Shown here in pieces: positions 20,447 through 29,402 of a DNA stretch of 42,480 bases. Made by a program: the position numbers and the translations under genes. The DNA comes from Spirochaetes bacterium ADurb.Bin133 (lineage in GTDB: Bacteria; Spirochaetota; GWE2-31-10; MWDO01). The notes beneath the pieces were generated by a model. The model was not told where the DNA came from, ran no database searches, and was given only the letters and a program-made list of their open reading frames with translations. Position 1 is the first letter of the stretch. Every line of letters starts with the position of its first letter. Location of the stretch: the NCBI GenBank assembly GCA_002070605.1, contig MWDO01000023.1:1-42480 (forward strand), in the 5' to 3' direction.

Positions 20447-21082
20447 ATGTTGGGTTTAATTGGAAAAAAAGTTGGGATGACTCAGATTTTTGAAGTAAAC
20501 GGAGATGTTGTTCCCGTGACTATAATAAAAGTTGATAAAAATACCGTAATAAGAAAAAAGACAAAAGAGAGAGACGGTTATAACTCGCTTGTTTTGGGTT
20601 ATGAGGATTTAAAAAAGGGAAAAGTTCTGAAGGTTATTGCGGGGCAATTCAAGGATGATATAAAACCGAAGAAGTTTTTGAAAGAATTCAAAATTGAAAA
20701 TTTGGATGAATATAATATAGGTTCTGAGATTGGGGTAGAGCTTTTTCAAGACATGAAATTTGTTGACGTTACGGCTAATTCAAAAGGTAAAGGGTTTCAG
20801 GGCGTCGTTAAGAGATATGGATTTGGCGGCGGAAGAGCTACCCATGGTTCGAAGTTTCATAGACAAAACGGTTCGACTGGGCAAAATTCTTATCCTTCAA
20901 GAGTGTTAAAAGGCGTTAAAAGAGCCGGAAGAATGGGCAACGATACAGTTACCGTTCAGAGTTTAAAAGTGGTTAAAATTGATAATGAAAAAGGGGTTAT
21001 GTTAGTTAAAGGCGCAGTGCCGGGCACTAAGAACTCTTTAGTTTACATAAATAGCGCAAAAAAGAAAACTGCGGCAAAATAA
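20447..21082 (+). CDS. rplC: 50S ribosomal protein L3
   Basis: The 211-residue L3 has the N-terminal IGKKVGMTQIF and the conserved GKGFQGVVKRYGFGGGRATHGS loop (split here at the peptidyl-transferase-reaching tip), plus RAGRMGNDTVTVQSLKV. L3 is an early assembly protein of the 50S subunit near the peptidyl-transferase centre. TTGAGGA precedes the ATG. rplD follows after 30 bp. Confidence 0.97.
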   Translation: MLGLIGKKVGMTQIFEVNGDVVPVTIIKVDKNTVIRKKTKERDGYNSLVLGYEDLKKGKVLKVIAGQFKDDIKPKKFLKEFKIENLDEYNIGSEIGVELFQDMKFVDVTANSKGKGFQGVVKRYGFGGGRATHGSKFHRQNGSTGQNSYPSRVLKGVKRAGRMGNDTVTVQSLKVVKIDNEKGVMLVKGAVPGTKNSLVYINSAKKKTAAK

Positions 21083-21112
21083 TTAAGGAAAATATTTTTT
21101 TAAGGATAGTTT

Positions 21113-21760
21113 ATGAAAGCGAGCGTAATTGATATAAATGGTAAAAAAGTAAAAGAGATAGAAATTAGCGATTCTGTTTTTTTTATTAAACCAAACAAAG
21201 ATACGATTTACGAATCTATAAAAAACGAATTGGCTAATAAAAGACAAGGGACGTCTTCTGTAAAAACTAAAGCCGAAGTATCCGGATCCGGTACGAAACC
21301 TTGGAAACAAAAGGGGACTGGTAGTAGGGCTCGAGTTGGTACAAAAAGGAATCCAGTTTGGACGCACGGCGGCGTCGCTTTTGGGCCAAATCCAAGAGAT
21401 TTTTCTTATAAACTTCCTAAGAAGGTTAAGAATTTGGCTTATAGATCTATTTTTTCATTAAAAAATAGCGAAGGCAATGTAATAATTGTTGATAAGTTTC
21501 CTTTGACTGAAGGTAAGACTAAGGAATTTCTTGATATGATTAATAATGTTGTTACAAAAAACGGAGTTAATGATAGAGTGGCTTTGATTGTTACAGATAA
21601 TGATAAACTGGTTTATCGAGCTTCTAGAAATATTTCGTGGATAAAGAATTTAAATTCGGCAAGATTGAACATCCATGATCTTTATTATTCAAACAAACTT
21701 GTTTTGACAGAAGAATCTGTAATGAATATTGATAATAATTTTAAAGTAAACGAGGCGTAA
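21113..21760 (+). CDS. rplD: 50S ribosomal protein L4
   Basis: The 215-residue L4 has the extended loop with GSGTKPWKQKGTGSRARVGT, which lines the peptide exit tunnel and is a site of macrolide-resistance changes; no such change is evident. The globular part follows with VNDRVALIVTDNDKLVYRASRN. Start ATG follows AAGGATAG. The rplW start lies 1 base after its stop, so the two genes are translationally close. Confidence 0.95.
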   Translation: MKASVIDINGKKVKEIEISDSVFFIKPNKDTIYESIKNELANKRQGTSSVKTKAEVSGSGTKPWKQKGTGSRARVGTKRNPVWTHGGVAFGPNPRDFSYKLPKKVKNLAYRSIFSLKNSEGNVIIVDKFPLTEGKTKEFLDMINNVVTKNGVNDRVALIVTDNDKLVYRASRNISWIKNLNSARLNIHDLYYSNKLVLTEESVMNIDNNFKVNEA

Positions 21761-21761
21761 A

Positions 21762-22049
21762 ATGGATTTGGATCAAGTAATAATAAAACCTGTAATAACA
21801 GAAAAATCAACTTTAATTCGCGATAAACAAAACAAATATGTTTTTATTGTCGATAAAAAAGCGGACAAAATATCTATATATAAGGCAATTAAAAATATGT
21901 TTAACGTTAGTCCGTTGAAAATCAATGTTATTAACGTTGGCGGAAAACTAAAAAGAGTTAGATATAAATACGGTTTTACATCTTCTTTTAAAAAAGCTGT
22001 AATAACTTTAAAAAAAGGCGATAAAATCGCAATATTTGAAGGTGTGTAA
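21762..22049 (+). CDS. rplW: 50S ribosomal protein L23
   Basis: The 95-residue L23 begins with the typical IIKPVITEKST and contains NKYVFIVDKKADKISIYKAI. L23 sits at the tunnel exit and docks trigger factor and the signal recognition particle. Its ribosome site (GAGG) lies in the end of rplD, with only 1 base between the two genes. Confidence 0.95.
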   Translation: MDLDQVIIKPVITEKSTLIRDKQNKYVFIVDKKADKISIYKAIKNMFNVSPLKINVINVGGKLKRVRYKYGFTSSFKKAVITLKKGDKIAIFEGV

Positions 22050-22060
22050 GGGAGTAGATA

Positions 22061-22888
22061 ATGGGAATCAAAAGATATAATCCGACGACGCCAAGTTTAA
22101 GAAACATGACGGTCTTGACATACGAAGAGATCACCGAGGTAAAACCCTTGAAAGCGCTTACCAAAGGAAAAAAAAGAGGGAGCGGAAGATCCGGAGCAGG
22201 TAGAATATCTGTAAGGCATAAAGGCGGCGGAGCTAAAAGAAAATTTAGAGAAGTTGACTTTAAAAGGGATAAGTATGGTATAGAGGCGAAAGTAGCTTCT
22301 ATAGAGTATGATCCAAACAGAAGCGCTAATATTGCTCTTTTGTTTTACAAAGACGGGGAAAAAAGATATATAGTTTGTCCAGATAAACTGAAAGTGGGCG
22401 ACGTTATTAAATCAGACGATACGGTTGAGGTTGAGATAGGCAACTGCGCTAGATTGAAAAATATTCCCGTAGGAACTATAGTTCATAATATAGAAATGGA
22501 GCCAAACAAAGGCGCTCAGATAGCTCGATCAGCCGGAGCTTACGCTCAAATATCAGGTTTTGAAAACGGCAAAGTAATTATGAAGATGCCGTCGGGCGAA
22601 ATGAGATATATAAATGAAATGTGTTTTGCTACTATCGGGCAGGTTGGCAATATTGATTTTAATAAAGTAAACATTGGTAAAGCCGGTAGAAAAAGAGATT
22701 TGGGTATTCGTCCAAGCGTTAGAGGTACCGCTATGAATCCTATCGACCATCCGCACGGCGGAGGAGAAGGTAAGACTAAAGGCGGAAGACATCCAGTTAC
22801 GCCATGGGGCAAACCGACAAAGGGTTACAAGACAAGACAAAAAAAGAAGCCTTCTTCTAATCAGATAATAAGAAGAAAAAAGAAATAA
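22061..22888 (+). CDS. rplB: 50S ribosomal protein L2
   Basis: The 275-residue L2 begins MGIKRYNPTTPSLRNM and carries the conserved C-terminal block GTAMNPIDHPHGGGEGKTKGG with the histidine near the peptidyl-transferase centre, followed by the basic tail. It is required for subunit joining and peptidyl transfer. Spacing to rplW is 11 bp. Confidence 0.97.
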   Translation: MGIKRYNPTTPSLRNMTVLTYEEITEVKPLKALTKGKKRGSGRSGAGRISVRHKGGGAKRKFREVDFKRDKYGIEAKVASIEYDPNRSANIALLFYKDGEKRYIVCPDKLKVGDVIKSDDTVEVEIGNCARLKNIPVGTIVHNIEMEPNKGAQIARSAGAYAQISGFENGKVIMKMPSGEMRYINEMCFATIGQVGNIDFNKVNIGKAGRKRDLGIRPSVRGTAMNPIDHPHGGGEGKTKGGRHPVTPWGKPTKGYKTRQKKKPSSNQIIRRKKK

Positions 22889-22915
22889 TCGATAATATAG
22901 GATAAGGAGAATAAA

Positions 22916-23194
22916 GTGTCAAGAAGCGTAAAAAAAGGTCCCTTTATAGATAAGCATTTATATAAAAAAGTTATAGATATGAAAAATTCCGGTCAAAAAA
23001 AACCGGTTAAAACGTGGTCGAGAAGATCGACTATATTTCCTGAGATGGTTGGTTTAACTTTAAACGTTTACAATGGAAAGAAATTTATACCCGTTTATGT
23101 TACTGAAAATTTAGTTGGTCATAAATTGGGTGAATTTTCTCCTACGAGAACGTTTAGGGGACACTCAGGATCTGAAAAAAAAGCAAAGGGGTAA
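22916..23194 (+). CDS. rpsS: 30S ribosomal protein S19
   Basis: The 92-residue S19 has [19 protein letters not shown] and [16 protein letters not shown]. It lies in the 30S head and contacts S13 and the A-site tRNA region. It starts with GTG at 22916, preceded by AAGGAGA; no in-frame ATG near that position gives the family N-terminus. Confidence 0.96.
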   Translation: MSRSVKKGPFIDKHLYKKVIDMKNSGQKKPVKTWSRRSTIFPEMVGLTLNVYNGKKFIPVYVTENLVGHKLGEFSPTRTFRGHSGSEKKAKG

Positions 23195-23197
23195 AAA

Positions 23198-23542
23198 ATG
23201 ACGTCGGTAGCAAGTTTGAAATATATTAGAATCTCTCCTTATAAAGTAAGAAGAGTGGCAAACGAATTAAAGAATAAAAATGTCGTCGACGCCGAGTCTT
23301 ACTTATCGGTTTTGACTAATAGAGGGGCGGCGATACTGAAACAACTTATACATTCCGCTAGATCTAATTATTTGAATAAAGATAAGAATGTAGACGAACA
23401 AGATTTATATATTAAGAAAATATTAGTCGACGGCGGTCCAACGATGAAAAGATTTCATCCAATATCAAAAGGACGAGCTTCGAAAATATTAAAAAGAACT
23501 TGTCATGTTCAGATAGAAGTCGGCAATAGGGGAGATGAATAA
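23198..23542 (+). CDS. rplV: 50S ribosomal protein L22
   Basis: The 114-residue L22 contains KYIRISPYKVRRVANEL and the tunnel-lining hairpin MKRFHPISKGRASKILKRTCH. It starts 3 bases after the rpsS stop, and its own TAA stop abuts the rpsC ATG, which implies tight translational coupling across the three genes. Confidence 0.96.
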   Translation: MTSVASLKYIRISPYKVRRVANELKNKNVVDAESYLSVLTNRGAAILKQLIHSARSNYLNKDKNVDEQDLYIKKILVDGGPTMKRFHPISKGRASKILKRTCHVQIEVGNRGDE

Positions 23543-24274
23543 ATGGGACAAAAAGTTAATCCGGTAGGTTTAAGACTTGGTATAAATAAAACTTGGGACT
23601 CAGTATGGTTTGTAGATAAAAAGAATTATGCAAAATCCTTGCATGAAGATCTTAAGATAAAAGATATTATAGAAGCGTATAATTATAGTAACGAAGATCA
23701 AAAAAAGGGTAAGAAAGTAACGGCCGAAATATCCAAGGTTGAGATTTATAGAAAACCCGATAGAATAACGATTTTAATTAGTTCTTCCAGACCCGGCGTA
23801 GTTATAGGTCCCGATGGTAAGAACATACAAGACTTAACGGCCAAAATTGCTAAAATGACTTCATCAAAAGTTGATATAAAAATAAAAGAGATTAAAAAAC
23901 CGGAAGTTAACGCTAAACTTATAGCAAATAACGTAGCAAAACAGCTTATGGGTAGAGTTCCTTTTAGAAGAGCTATGAAGAAAGTAATGGCGGACGCTAA
24001 AAAAGGCGGAGTAAACGGAATTAAAATACAGTGTTCGGGGAGATTGGGCGGAGCCGATATGGCTAGAACCGAATGGTATAGAGAAGGTAGAATTCCTCTT
24101 CATACTTTAAGAGCCGATATTGATTACGGCGTATCAACTGCTTCTACAACTTATGGAGCTACGGGAATTAAAGTGTGGGTTTTTAATAAAGAAATATTGA
24201 AAAAAGATATTAAAGAAGATGCGGGGCAGTTAATTAAAAAACAAAGAAAAGGCGCTAAAAAGGGCGAAGAATAA
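23543..24274 (+). CDS. rpsC: 30S ribosomal protein S3
   Basis: The 243-residue S3 begins MGQKVNPVGLRLGI, has a KH domain with SSRPGVVIGPDGKNIQDL, and the C-terminal GRLGGADMARTEWYREGRIPLHTLRADIDY. It lines the mRNA entry channel and has helicase-related roles there. The ATG follows the rplV stop with no gap; GGGGAGA in rplV is the ribosome site. Confidence 0.97.
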   Translation: MGQKVNPVGLRLGINKTWDSVWFVDKKNYAKSLHEDLKIKDIIEAYNYSNEDQKKGKKVTAEISKVEIYRKPDRITILISSSRPGVVIGPDGKNIQDLTAKIAKMTSSKVDIKIKEIKKPEVNAKLIANNVAKQLMGRVPFRRAMKKVMADAKKGGVNGIKIQCSGRLGGADMARTEWYREGRIPLHTLRADIDYGVSTASTTYGATGIKVWVFNKEILKKDIKEDAGQLIKKQRKGAKKGEE

Positions 24275-24301
24275 AAATAATAACTAATTTGGAGTATATA
24301 T

Positions 24302-24715
24302 ATGTTAATGCCGAAAAGACAAAAATTTAGAAAACAACAGAGATGGAGATTTAAAGGCGTCGCGCACAGAGGCAACAAAGTAGTATTTGGCGATTTTGGA
24401 ATGATGGCGTTAGAGCCAAAACTTATAACAAATAGACAGATTGAGGCAACGAGAAGAACTATATCTAGATCTTTAAAAAGAGCCGGTAATATATGGATTA
24501 CAGTTTATCCCGATATTCCATATACAAAGAAACCAGCTGAAACTCGTATGGGTAACGGTAAAGGAAACGTAGAGTATTACGTAGCAAAAGTATTACCGGG
24601 GAAAGTTCTTTTTGAAATATCCGGTGTTACAGAGGAAATTGCAACTAAAGCGTTTTGGTTAGCCGGACAAAAGCTTCCAATAAAAACAAAGTTAGTAAGA
24701 AGAGAAACGTTATAG
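24302..24715 (+). CDS. rplP: 50S ribosomal protein L16
   Basis: The 137-residue L16 starts [14 protein letters not shown] and contains [20 protein letters not shown] and [16 protein letters not shown]. It helps position the A-site tRNA near 5S and 23S rRNA. GGAG lies upstream of the ATG. The position between rpsC and rpmC is classical. Confidence 0.96.
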   Translation: MLMPKRQKFRKQQRWRFKGVAHRGNKVVFGDFGMMALEPKLITNRQIEATRRTISRSLKRAGNIWITVYPDIPYTKKPAETRMGNGKGNVEYYVAKVLPGKVLFEISGVTEEIATKAFWLAGQKLPIKTKLVRRETL

Positions 24716-24733
24716 AAATAATGAGGATTTTAA

Positions 24734-24958
24734 ATGAAAGTTAAAGAATTAAGAGAAAAAACAATTGCGGAGTTAATATCAGAAAGAGATAAGTTAAAAA
24801 AAGTTTATAACGAATTAAGATTTAAGAAAATTGTTAGCGTTGTTGAGAATCCTTTGCAATTGAGAGCTATTAGAAGAAATATAGCGACAATTTTAACCGT
24901 TTTACATGAAAGAGAGTTGGAAAAAATAAAAGAAGAAATAAATAAACTGGAGAAATAA
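24734..24958 (+). CDS. rpmC: 50S ribosomal protein L29
   Basis: The 74-residue two-helix L29 begins [21 protein letters not shown] and has [19 protein letters not shown]. It sits at the tunnel exit next to L23. The rpsQ GTG start follows 1 base after its stop. Confidence 0.93.
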   Translation: MKVKELREKTIAELISERDKLKKVYNELRFKKIVSVVENPLQLRAIRRNIATILTVLHERELEKIKEEINKLEK

Positions 24959-24959
24959 A

Positions 24960-25226
24960 GTGAGCAATCAAGTTAAAAATAAGATTATTAAATCTATGAT
25001 TGGCGTCGTGAAAAGCGACAAAATGGATAAAACAATTGTAGTCAGCGTTGAATATAAGTATTTGCATCCATTATATAAAAAATACGTAAAGAAGACTAAA
25101 AAATTTAAAGCTCACGATGAAAATAACGAATGCAAAGAAGGCGATACCGTAATGATAGAGTCGAGTAGGCCGATTAGTAAAGAAAAGTGTTGGAAACTTG
25201 TAAAAATAATAAGTAAAGCGAAGTAG
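24960..25226 (+). CDS. rpsQ: 30S ribosomal protein S17
   Basis: The 88-residue OB-fold S17 contains [25 protein letters not shown] and the [22 protein letters not shown] segment. It is a primary 16S rRNA-binding protein of the body. It starts with GTG at 24960, directly after rpmC; a GGAGA ribosome site lies inside the end of rpmC. Confidence 0.95.
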   Translation: MSNQVKNKIIKSMIGVVKSDKMDKTIVVSVEYKYLHPLYKKYVKKTKKFKAHDENNECKEGDTVMIESSRPISKEKCWKLVKIISKAK

Positions 25227-25236
25227 GAGACGGCAA

Positions 25237-25605
25237 ATGATACAGATGGAGACTATGTTAAAAGTAGCGGATAATAGCGGCGCTAAAATGGTAAAGTGCA
25301 TAAAAGTTATAGGCGGTTCGAAGAGACGATACGCTTCTATTGGCGACGTTATAGTCGTTACCGTGAAAGAGTGTATTCCGAATAGCCCGATAAAAAAAGG
25401 AACGGTTTTAAAGGGGGTTATCGTCAGAATTAACAGGGAGTACAAAAGATCCGACGGCTCGTATATCAAATTTGACGATAATGCGATTGTTATAATAGAC
25501 GCAAATAAGAATCCAAAAGGCACGAGAGTTTTTGGACCGGTCGCCAGGGAGTTGAGAGAGAAGGATTATATGAAAATTGTATCCCTAGCGCCTGAAGTAT
25601 TATAG
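25237..25605 (+). CDS. rplN: 50S ribosomal protein L14
   Basis: The 122-residue L14 begins [24 protein letters not shown] and ends with the conserved [23 protein letters not shown]. It lies at the subunit interface, where it contacts 16S rRNA and is the target of ribosome silencing factor RsfS in other bacteria. TAGGAG precedes the ATG. Confidence 0.97.
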   Translation: MIQMETMLKVADNSGAKMVKCIKVIGGSKRRYASIGDVIVVTVKECIPNSPIKKGTVLKGVIVRINREYKRSDGSYIKFDDNAIVIIDANKNPKGTRVFGPVARELREKDYMKIVSLAPEVL

Positions 25606-25619
25606 TTCTGGAGAAAAAA

Positions 25620-25946
25620 ATGATAAAATTTAAAAAAATTAAAAAAAACGATATGGTTAAGATTATAGCGGGTAAGGATGTGGGGAAAAGCGGTAAGGTG
25701 CTAAGGGTCGATAGAGCTAAAGGGACGGTTTTAGTAGAAGGTTTAAATTTAGTGAAGAAAACTATTAGAAAAAGTAATAAAAATCAAGTCGGCGGCATCA
25801 AAACTATCGAGGCGGGTATAGATATATCTAACGCTCAAGTAATATGCCCAAAATGCAAGAAAAGCGTAAGAGTAGGGATTTTAGTTAAAGAAAATGGCGA
25901 TAAAGTAAGAATATGTAAAAAATGTTCCGCCGAGATTGTTTATTAG
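25620..25946 (+). CDS. rplX: 50S ribosomal protein L24, with C-terminal zinc-ribbon cysteines
   Basis: The 108-residue L24 has an N-terminal KOW motif ([17 protein letters not shown]) and the [10 protein letters not shown] segment. It is an assembly initiator near the tunnel exit. The C-terminus has two CxxC pairs, C76/C79 and C99/C102, which could hold zinc, as in many bacterial L24 proteins. GGAG precedes the ATG. Confidence 0.95.
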   Translation: MIKFKKIKKNDMVKIIAGKDVGKSGKVLRVDRAKGTVLVEGLNLVKKTIRKSNKNQVGGIKTIEAGIDISNAQVICPKCKKSVRVGILVKENGDKVRICKKCSAEIVY

Positions 25947-25954
25947 GAGAGAAA

Positions 25955-26500
25955 ATGGAACCAAGATTAAAACAGATGTATAAAGATACGATAGTTAAGG
26001 AATTACAGAAAAAATATGAATATGAAAACGTTATGGATATTCCTAAAATCGAAAAGATAGTTTTGAGTATGGGCGTTGGCAAAGCGATTCAGGATAAAAA
26101 AAAGGTCGAAACAGCGGCGGACGATTTGACTTTAATTGCCGGACAAAAAGCCGTAAAAACAAAATCTAAAAAATCTATCGCCGCTTTTAAATTGAGAGAC
26201 GGCATGGAGATCGGTTGTATGGTTACGTTGCGAGCGTCGAGAATGTACGAGTTCTTAGATAGACTTATAAATATATCTCTTCCTCGAGTAAAGGATTTTA
26301 GGGGGGTAAAAGCTACCGGATTTGACGGGAGAGGAAATTTTTCGATGGGAATTCAAGAACACCTTATATTTCCGGAGATAAATTTTGATAAAATAGACGA
26401 AATTAAAGGTTTAAATATAACAATTGTAACTACGGCAAAAAATGACGACGAAGCGAAGACATTGTTGCAATTATTTAATATGCCCTTTGTAAAAAGATAG
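25955..26500 (+). CDS. rplE: 50S ribosomal protein L5
   Basis: The 181-residue 5S rRNA-binding protein shows [42 protein letters not shown] and a C-terminal [19 protein letters not shown]. It forms part of the central protuberance and bridge to S13. The ATG at 25955 follows TAGGAGAG; an upstream in-frame ATG at 25922 overlaps the end of rplX and is rejected. Confidence 0.96.
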   Translation: MEPRLKQMYKDTIVKELQKKYEYENVMDIPKIEKIVLSMGVGKAIQDKKKVETAADDLTLIAGQKAVKTKSKKSIAAFKLRDGMEIGCMVTLRASRMYEFLDRLINISLPRVKDFRGVKATGFDGRGNFSMGIQEHLIFPEINFDKIDEIKGLNITIVTTAKNDDEAKTLLQLFNMPFVKR

Positions 26501-26513
26501 GAGTAAAAATATT

Positions 26514-26699
26514 ATGGCAAGAAAAGCGATGATTGAAAAATACCGAAGAAAACCTAAATTTGAGGTTAGGATAAAGCATAGGTGTAATATTTGCGGTAGA
26601 CCGAGAGGGTATTTGAGGAGATTTGATATGTGCAGAATATGTTTTAGAAAGTTGGCTAATCAGGGTAAAATACCCGGCGTAGTTAAATCGTCTTGGTAA
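26514..26699 (+). CDS. rpsN: 30S ribosomal protein S14, zinc-binding type
   Basis: The 61-residue short S14 is of type Z, with the CNICGRPRG and CRIC motifs supplying C24, C27, C40 and C43 as zinc ligands. It completes the 30S head. The zinc form agrees with the zinc-type S4 and L36 encoded nearby. Confidence 0.96.
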   Translation: MARKAMIEKYRRKPKFEVRIKHRCNICGRPRGYLRRFDMCRICFRKLANQGKIPGVVKSSW

Positions 26700-26719
26700 T
26701 TTAAAAATAGGAGAGAAGA

Positions 26720-27118
26720 ATGGCAGTCCATGATACAATTGGAGATATGTTGGCTAAAATTAATAACGCAATTTTGGCTAAACACGAGAAAGTAAATATT
26801 TTTCCTTCCAAGGAGAAGTTGGAAATAATAAAAATTTTAAAGAACGAAGGGTATATTAAAAACTTCAAAAAAGTCGTTGAAGACGAAAAAAGTTTTATAA
26901 GATTGTTTTTGAAGTACGACGACGACGGTAAGTCCGTCGTAGAAGGATTTATGAGAATAAGCAAACCGGGGAGGAGAATTTACAAAGGGTATAAAGATAT
27001 ACCAAGATTATATAACGGTATGGGAACCGTTATCGTCTCTACTTCCACGGGGCTTACTACCGGGAAAAAGGCTGTAGAAAGAAAAGTCGGCGGCGAAATA
27101 TTATGCAGCGTTTGGTAA
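26720..27118 (+). CDS. rpsH: 30S ribosomal protein S8
   Basis: The 132-residue S8 begins with the typical HDTIGDMLAKINNAI and ends with ISTSTGLTTGKKAVE-like residues (here VSTSTGLTTGKKAVERKVGGEILCSVW). It binds the central domain of 16S rRNA. In E. coli S8 represses the spc operon at the rplE leader; no such site was recognised. An unusual 86-bp gap with a promoter follows. Confidence 0.96.
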   Translation: MAVHDTIGDMLAKINNAILAKHEKVNIFPSKEKLEIIKILKNEGYIKNFKKVVEDEKSFIRLFLKYDDDGKSVVEGFMRISKPGRRIYKGYKDIPRLYNGMGTVIVSTSTGLTTGKKAVERKVGGEILCSVW

Positions 27119-27123
27119 ATTTA

Positions 27124-27152
27124 TTGACAAAACGCGTTTAATATATTATATA
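27124..27152 (+). promoter_or_regulatory. Internal promoter between rpsH and rplF
   Basis: TTGACA (27124-27129) and TATATA (27147-27152) with a 17-bp spacer lie in the only long gap inside the S10-spc-alpha gene train. The predicted start is near 27159, about 46 nt before rplF. It would raise expression of the distal genes (rplF to rplQ). Confidence 0.52.
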
Positions 27153-27204
27153 CGAGTACGTTTATTATCGGCGATATAAACTGTAAAAAATAAAGGGGAT
27201 TATA

Positions 27205-27744
27205 ATGTCAAGAATTGGAAGATTACCTATAGAGATACCCGCTCAGGCGAAGGTTACGAGTTCCGGAAATAAGGTAGTTGTCGAAGGACCTAAAGGCAAA
27301 ATGGAATTAGATATAAATAGCGACATTTTAGTTAAGAATGAAGCGAATAGATTAATAATAGATAGAAAAAGCGATGAGAAGAGCGTTAGAGCGGCTCATG
27401 GGTTATATCGAATGCTGATTCAAAATATGGTTAAGGGCGTTACTACGGGATTTGAAAAGAGACTTGAAGTAAGCGGAACCGGATTTAAAGCCGCCGTCGA
27501 GGGGCAAAATTTAGTGTTGAATCTGGGGTATTCGCACGTAATAAAGTATCCTATCCCAAAAGAGGTAAAGGTTGCGGTAGAAGAAAATGTTAAAATTATC
27601 GTTAGCGGTATAGATAAACATTTAGTTGGATTTGTCGCGTCGGAAATAAGGAAATTAAGAAAGCCGGAGCCGTATAAAGGTAAGGGGATTAAATATTCCG
27701 ACGAAAAGATCAGAAGAAAAGCGGGAAAGGCGGCTAAGAAATAA
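27205..27744 (+). CDS. rplF: 50S ribosomal protein L6
   Basis: The 179-residue L6 has two similar domains. The first begins [11 protein letters not shown], and the second ends with the family signature [25 protein letters not shown] (spread over about 152-176). It lies near the sarcin-ricin loop and factor-binding site. AAGGGGA precedes the ATG. Confidence 0.97.
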   Translation: MSRIGRLPIEIPAQAKVTSSGNKVVVEGPKGKMELDINSDILVKNEANRLIIDRKSDEKSVRAAHGLYRMLIQNMVKGVTTGFEKRLEVSGTGFKAAVEGQNLVLNLGYSHVIKYPIPKEVKVAVEENVKIIVSGIDKHLVGFVASEIRKLRKPEPYKGKGIKYSDEKIRRKAGKAAKK

Positions 27745-27772
27745 AAATTATTATGAATCTAATGGAGATACT

Positions 27773-28138
27773 ATGTTTAAAAAAAATTGGGTTATAGAGA
27801 GAAGGTTAAGAAGAAAAAAATCTATAAAGACGAAAATATTTGGGACTGTAGAGAAGCCGAGACTTTCGGTATTTAGAAGCAATAAATATATATACGTTCA
27901 GGCTATCGACGACGATAGCGGGACTACTTTAGCGAGCGCCTCTAGTATCGCTTATTTTAAAGATAAGAAAGCGGTAAAATTGAACAAAGAGATTGCGAAA
28001 AAAGTCGGGCAAGATATTGCCGAAGAGTTGAAAAAAAAGAAAATAGAAACCGTCGTGTTTGATAGGAACGGTTATCTGTATACCGGTAAGGTAAAAGTTC
28101 TTGCCGACGCCGCAAGAGAAAATGGGATTAAATTCTAA
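27773..28138 (+). CDS. rplR: 50S ribosomal protein L18
   Basis: The 121-residue 5S rRNA-binding protein has a basic N-terminal tail followed by [23 protein letters not shown] and the C-terminal [26 protein letters not shown]. The position between rplF and rpsE is classical. GGAG is upstream of the ATG. Confidence 0.96.
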   Translation: MFKKNWVIERRLRRKKSIKTKIFGTVEKPRLSVFRSNKYIYVQAIDDDSGTTLASASSIAYFKDKKAVKLNKEIAKKVGQDIAEELKKKKIETVVFDRNGYLYTGKVKVLADAARENGIKF

Positions 28139-28164
28139 TAAACAAAATAATAGCGAGGTAAACG

Positions 28165-28695
28165 ATGTCTGATATAGAGAGTAAAAATATAGTTTTGGAC
28201 GATATGGAGTCTCCCGAGATTTCGATGAATGAGAAGGTCATAAAACTAAGTAGAGTCGCTAAAGTTGTAAAGGGCGGTAGGAAATTTAGTTTTGCGGCGT
28301 TGGTTGTAGTAGGCGATAAAGCCGGTCAAGTCGGAATCGGATTTGGTAAAGCAAACGAGGTCGCGGACGCAATATCGAAAGCGGGGCAAAACGCCAGGAA
28401 GAAGATGTTTAAGGTCGTTTTGACTAAGAAAAAAACTATTCCTCACGAAGTTATAGGAAGATATAAAAGCTCGAAGGTTATTATGAGACCGGCCGCGCCC
28501 GGTACGGGAGTTATAGCCGGCGGAGCCGTAAGGTCTTTAATGGACGTTGTTGGAGTAAACGATATATTGGCGAAAATACTGGGATCGAAAAATCAATTAA
28601 ATGTAACAAAGGCGGCTTTGAACGGTCTCTTGTCTTTAAAAAATATTAAAGACGTAGCTAATAAAAGAGGCAAAAAAATGAGCGAGTTGTTTTAG
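28165..28695 (+). CDS. rpsE: 30S ribosomal protein S5
   Basis: The 176-residue S5 has the double-stranded-RNA-binding-like domain ([25 protein letters not shown]) and a C-terminal domain with [24 protein letters not shown]. It shapes the mRNA entry tunnel and decoding accuracy. The first 22 residues form an acidic N-terminal tail. The ribosome site GCGAGG precedes the ATG. Confidence 0.96.
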   Translation: MSDIESKNIVLDDMESPEISMNEKVIKLSRVAKVVKGGRKFSFAALVVVGDKAGQVGIGFGKANEVADAISKAGQNARKKMFKVVLTKKKTIPHEVIGRYKSSKVIMRPAAPGTGVIAGGAVRSLMDVVGVNDILAKILGSKNQLNVTKAALNGLLSLKNIKDVANKRGKKMSELF

Positions 28696-28724
28696 CAAGT
28701 ATTATAGGTTATAAAGGGTTAAAA

Positions 28725-28904
28725 ATGGCTAAAAAGATTAAAATAAAATTGGTAAAATCTATTTATGGGGTATTGGAAGATCAAAGAGCTACTGTTAAGG
28801 CGTTGGGATTAAGGAGAATTAATCAGATTAGAGAACACAACGACTGTCCGGTCATTCAAGGAATGATTTTTAAAGTAAAACATTTAGTAGAAATTGTAAA
28901 ATAG
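28725..28904 (+). CDS. rpmD: 50S ribosomal protein L30
   Basis: A short ORF of 59 residues reading [15 protein letters not shown], then [15 protein letters not shown], ending VKHLVEIVK. This is the L30 fold with the usual LGLRRINQ segment. It lies between rpsE and rplO, its standard place. AAAGGG precedes the ATG. Confidence 0.95.
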   Translation: MAKKIKIKLVKSIYGVLEDQRATVKALGLRRINQIREHNDCPVIQGMIFKVKHLVEIVK

Positions 28905-28914
28905 GAAGGGTGTT

Positions 28915-29367
28915 ATGAGCATTGAACTATTGAGACCGCCGAAAAATTCTGTAAAAAAGAGAAGTAGAGTGGGAAGAGGTCCGGGATCGGGCAGCGGTAA
29001 GACGTCGGGAAAAGGTCATAGAGGACAAAATTCAAGAAAAGGCGGCGGAGTCAGACTTGGATTTGAAGGGGGACAAACCCCTCTTTACAGAAGATTGCCT
29101 AAAAGAGGTTTTAAGAATTTTCATTTTAAAAAGAATTATAATGAAGTAAACGTATATATTTTGAATCAATTTGAAGACGGCGCGGTAGTCGATAGAGAGT
29201 TGTTAGACAAAGCCGGATTGATTCCATTATCAAGAAGCGGAGTTAAAATATTAGGTAACGGCGATTTGAATAAAAAACTTGAGGTTCATGCCGACGTTTT
29301 TTCTAAATCTGCAAAAGAGAAAATTGAAAAAGCCGGCGGAAAAGTCGTTGAGTTAAATAAAAACTAA
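28915..29367 (+). CDS. rplO: 50S ribosomal protein L15
   Basis: The 150-residue L15 has a glycine/arginine-rich N-terminal arm with [20 protein letters not shown] and [18 protein letters not shown], and a globular C-terminal part with [13 protein letters not shown]. It is a late-assembly 50S protein. The stop is 35 bp before secY, consistent with the spc order. Confidence 0.97.
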   Translation: MSIELLRPPKNSVKKRSRVGRGPGSGSGKTSGKGHRGQNSRKGGGVRLGFEGGQTPLYRRLPKRGFKNFHFKKNYNEVNVYILNQFEDGAVVDRELLDKAGLIPLSRSGVKILGNGDLNKKLEVHADVFSKSAKEKIEKAGGKVVELNKN

Positions 29368-29402
29368 AACAGCCGATTTAGATTGGGCTAAGGAAAAATG
29401 TG

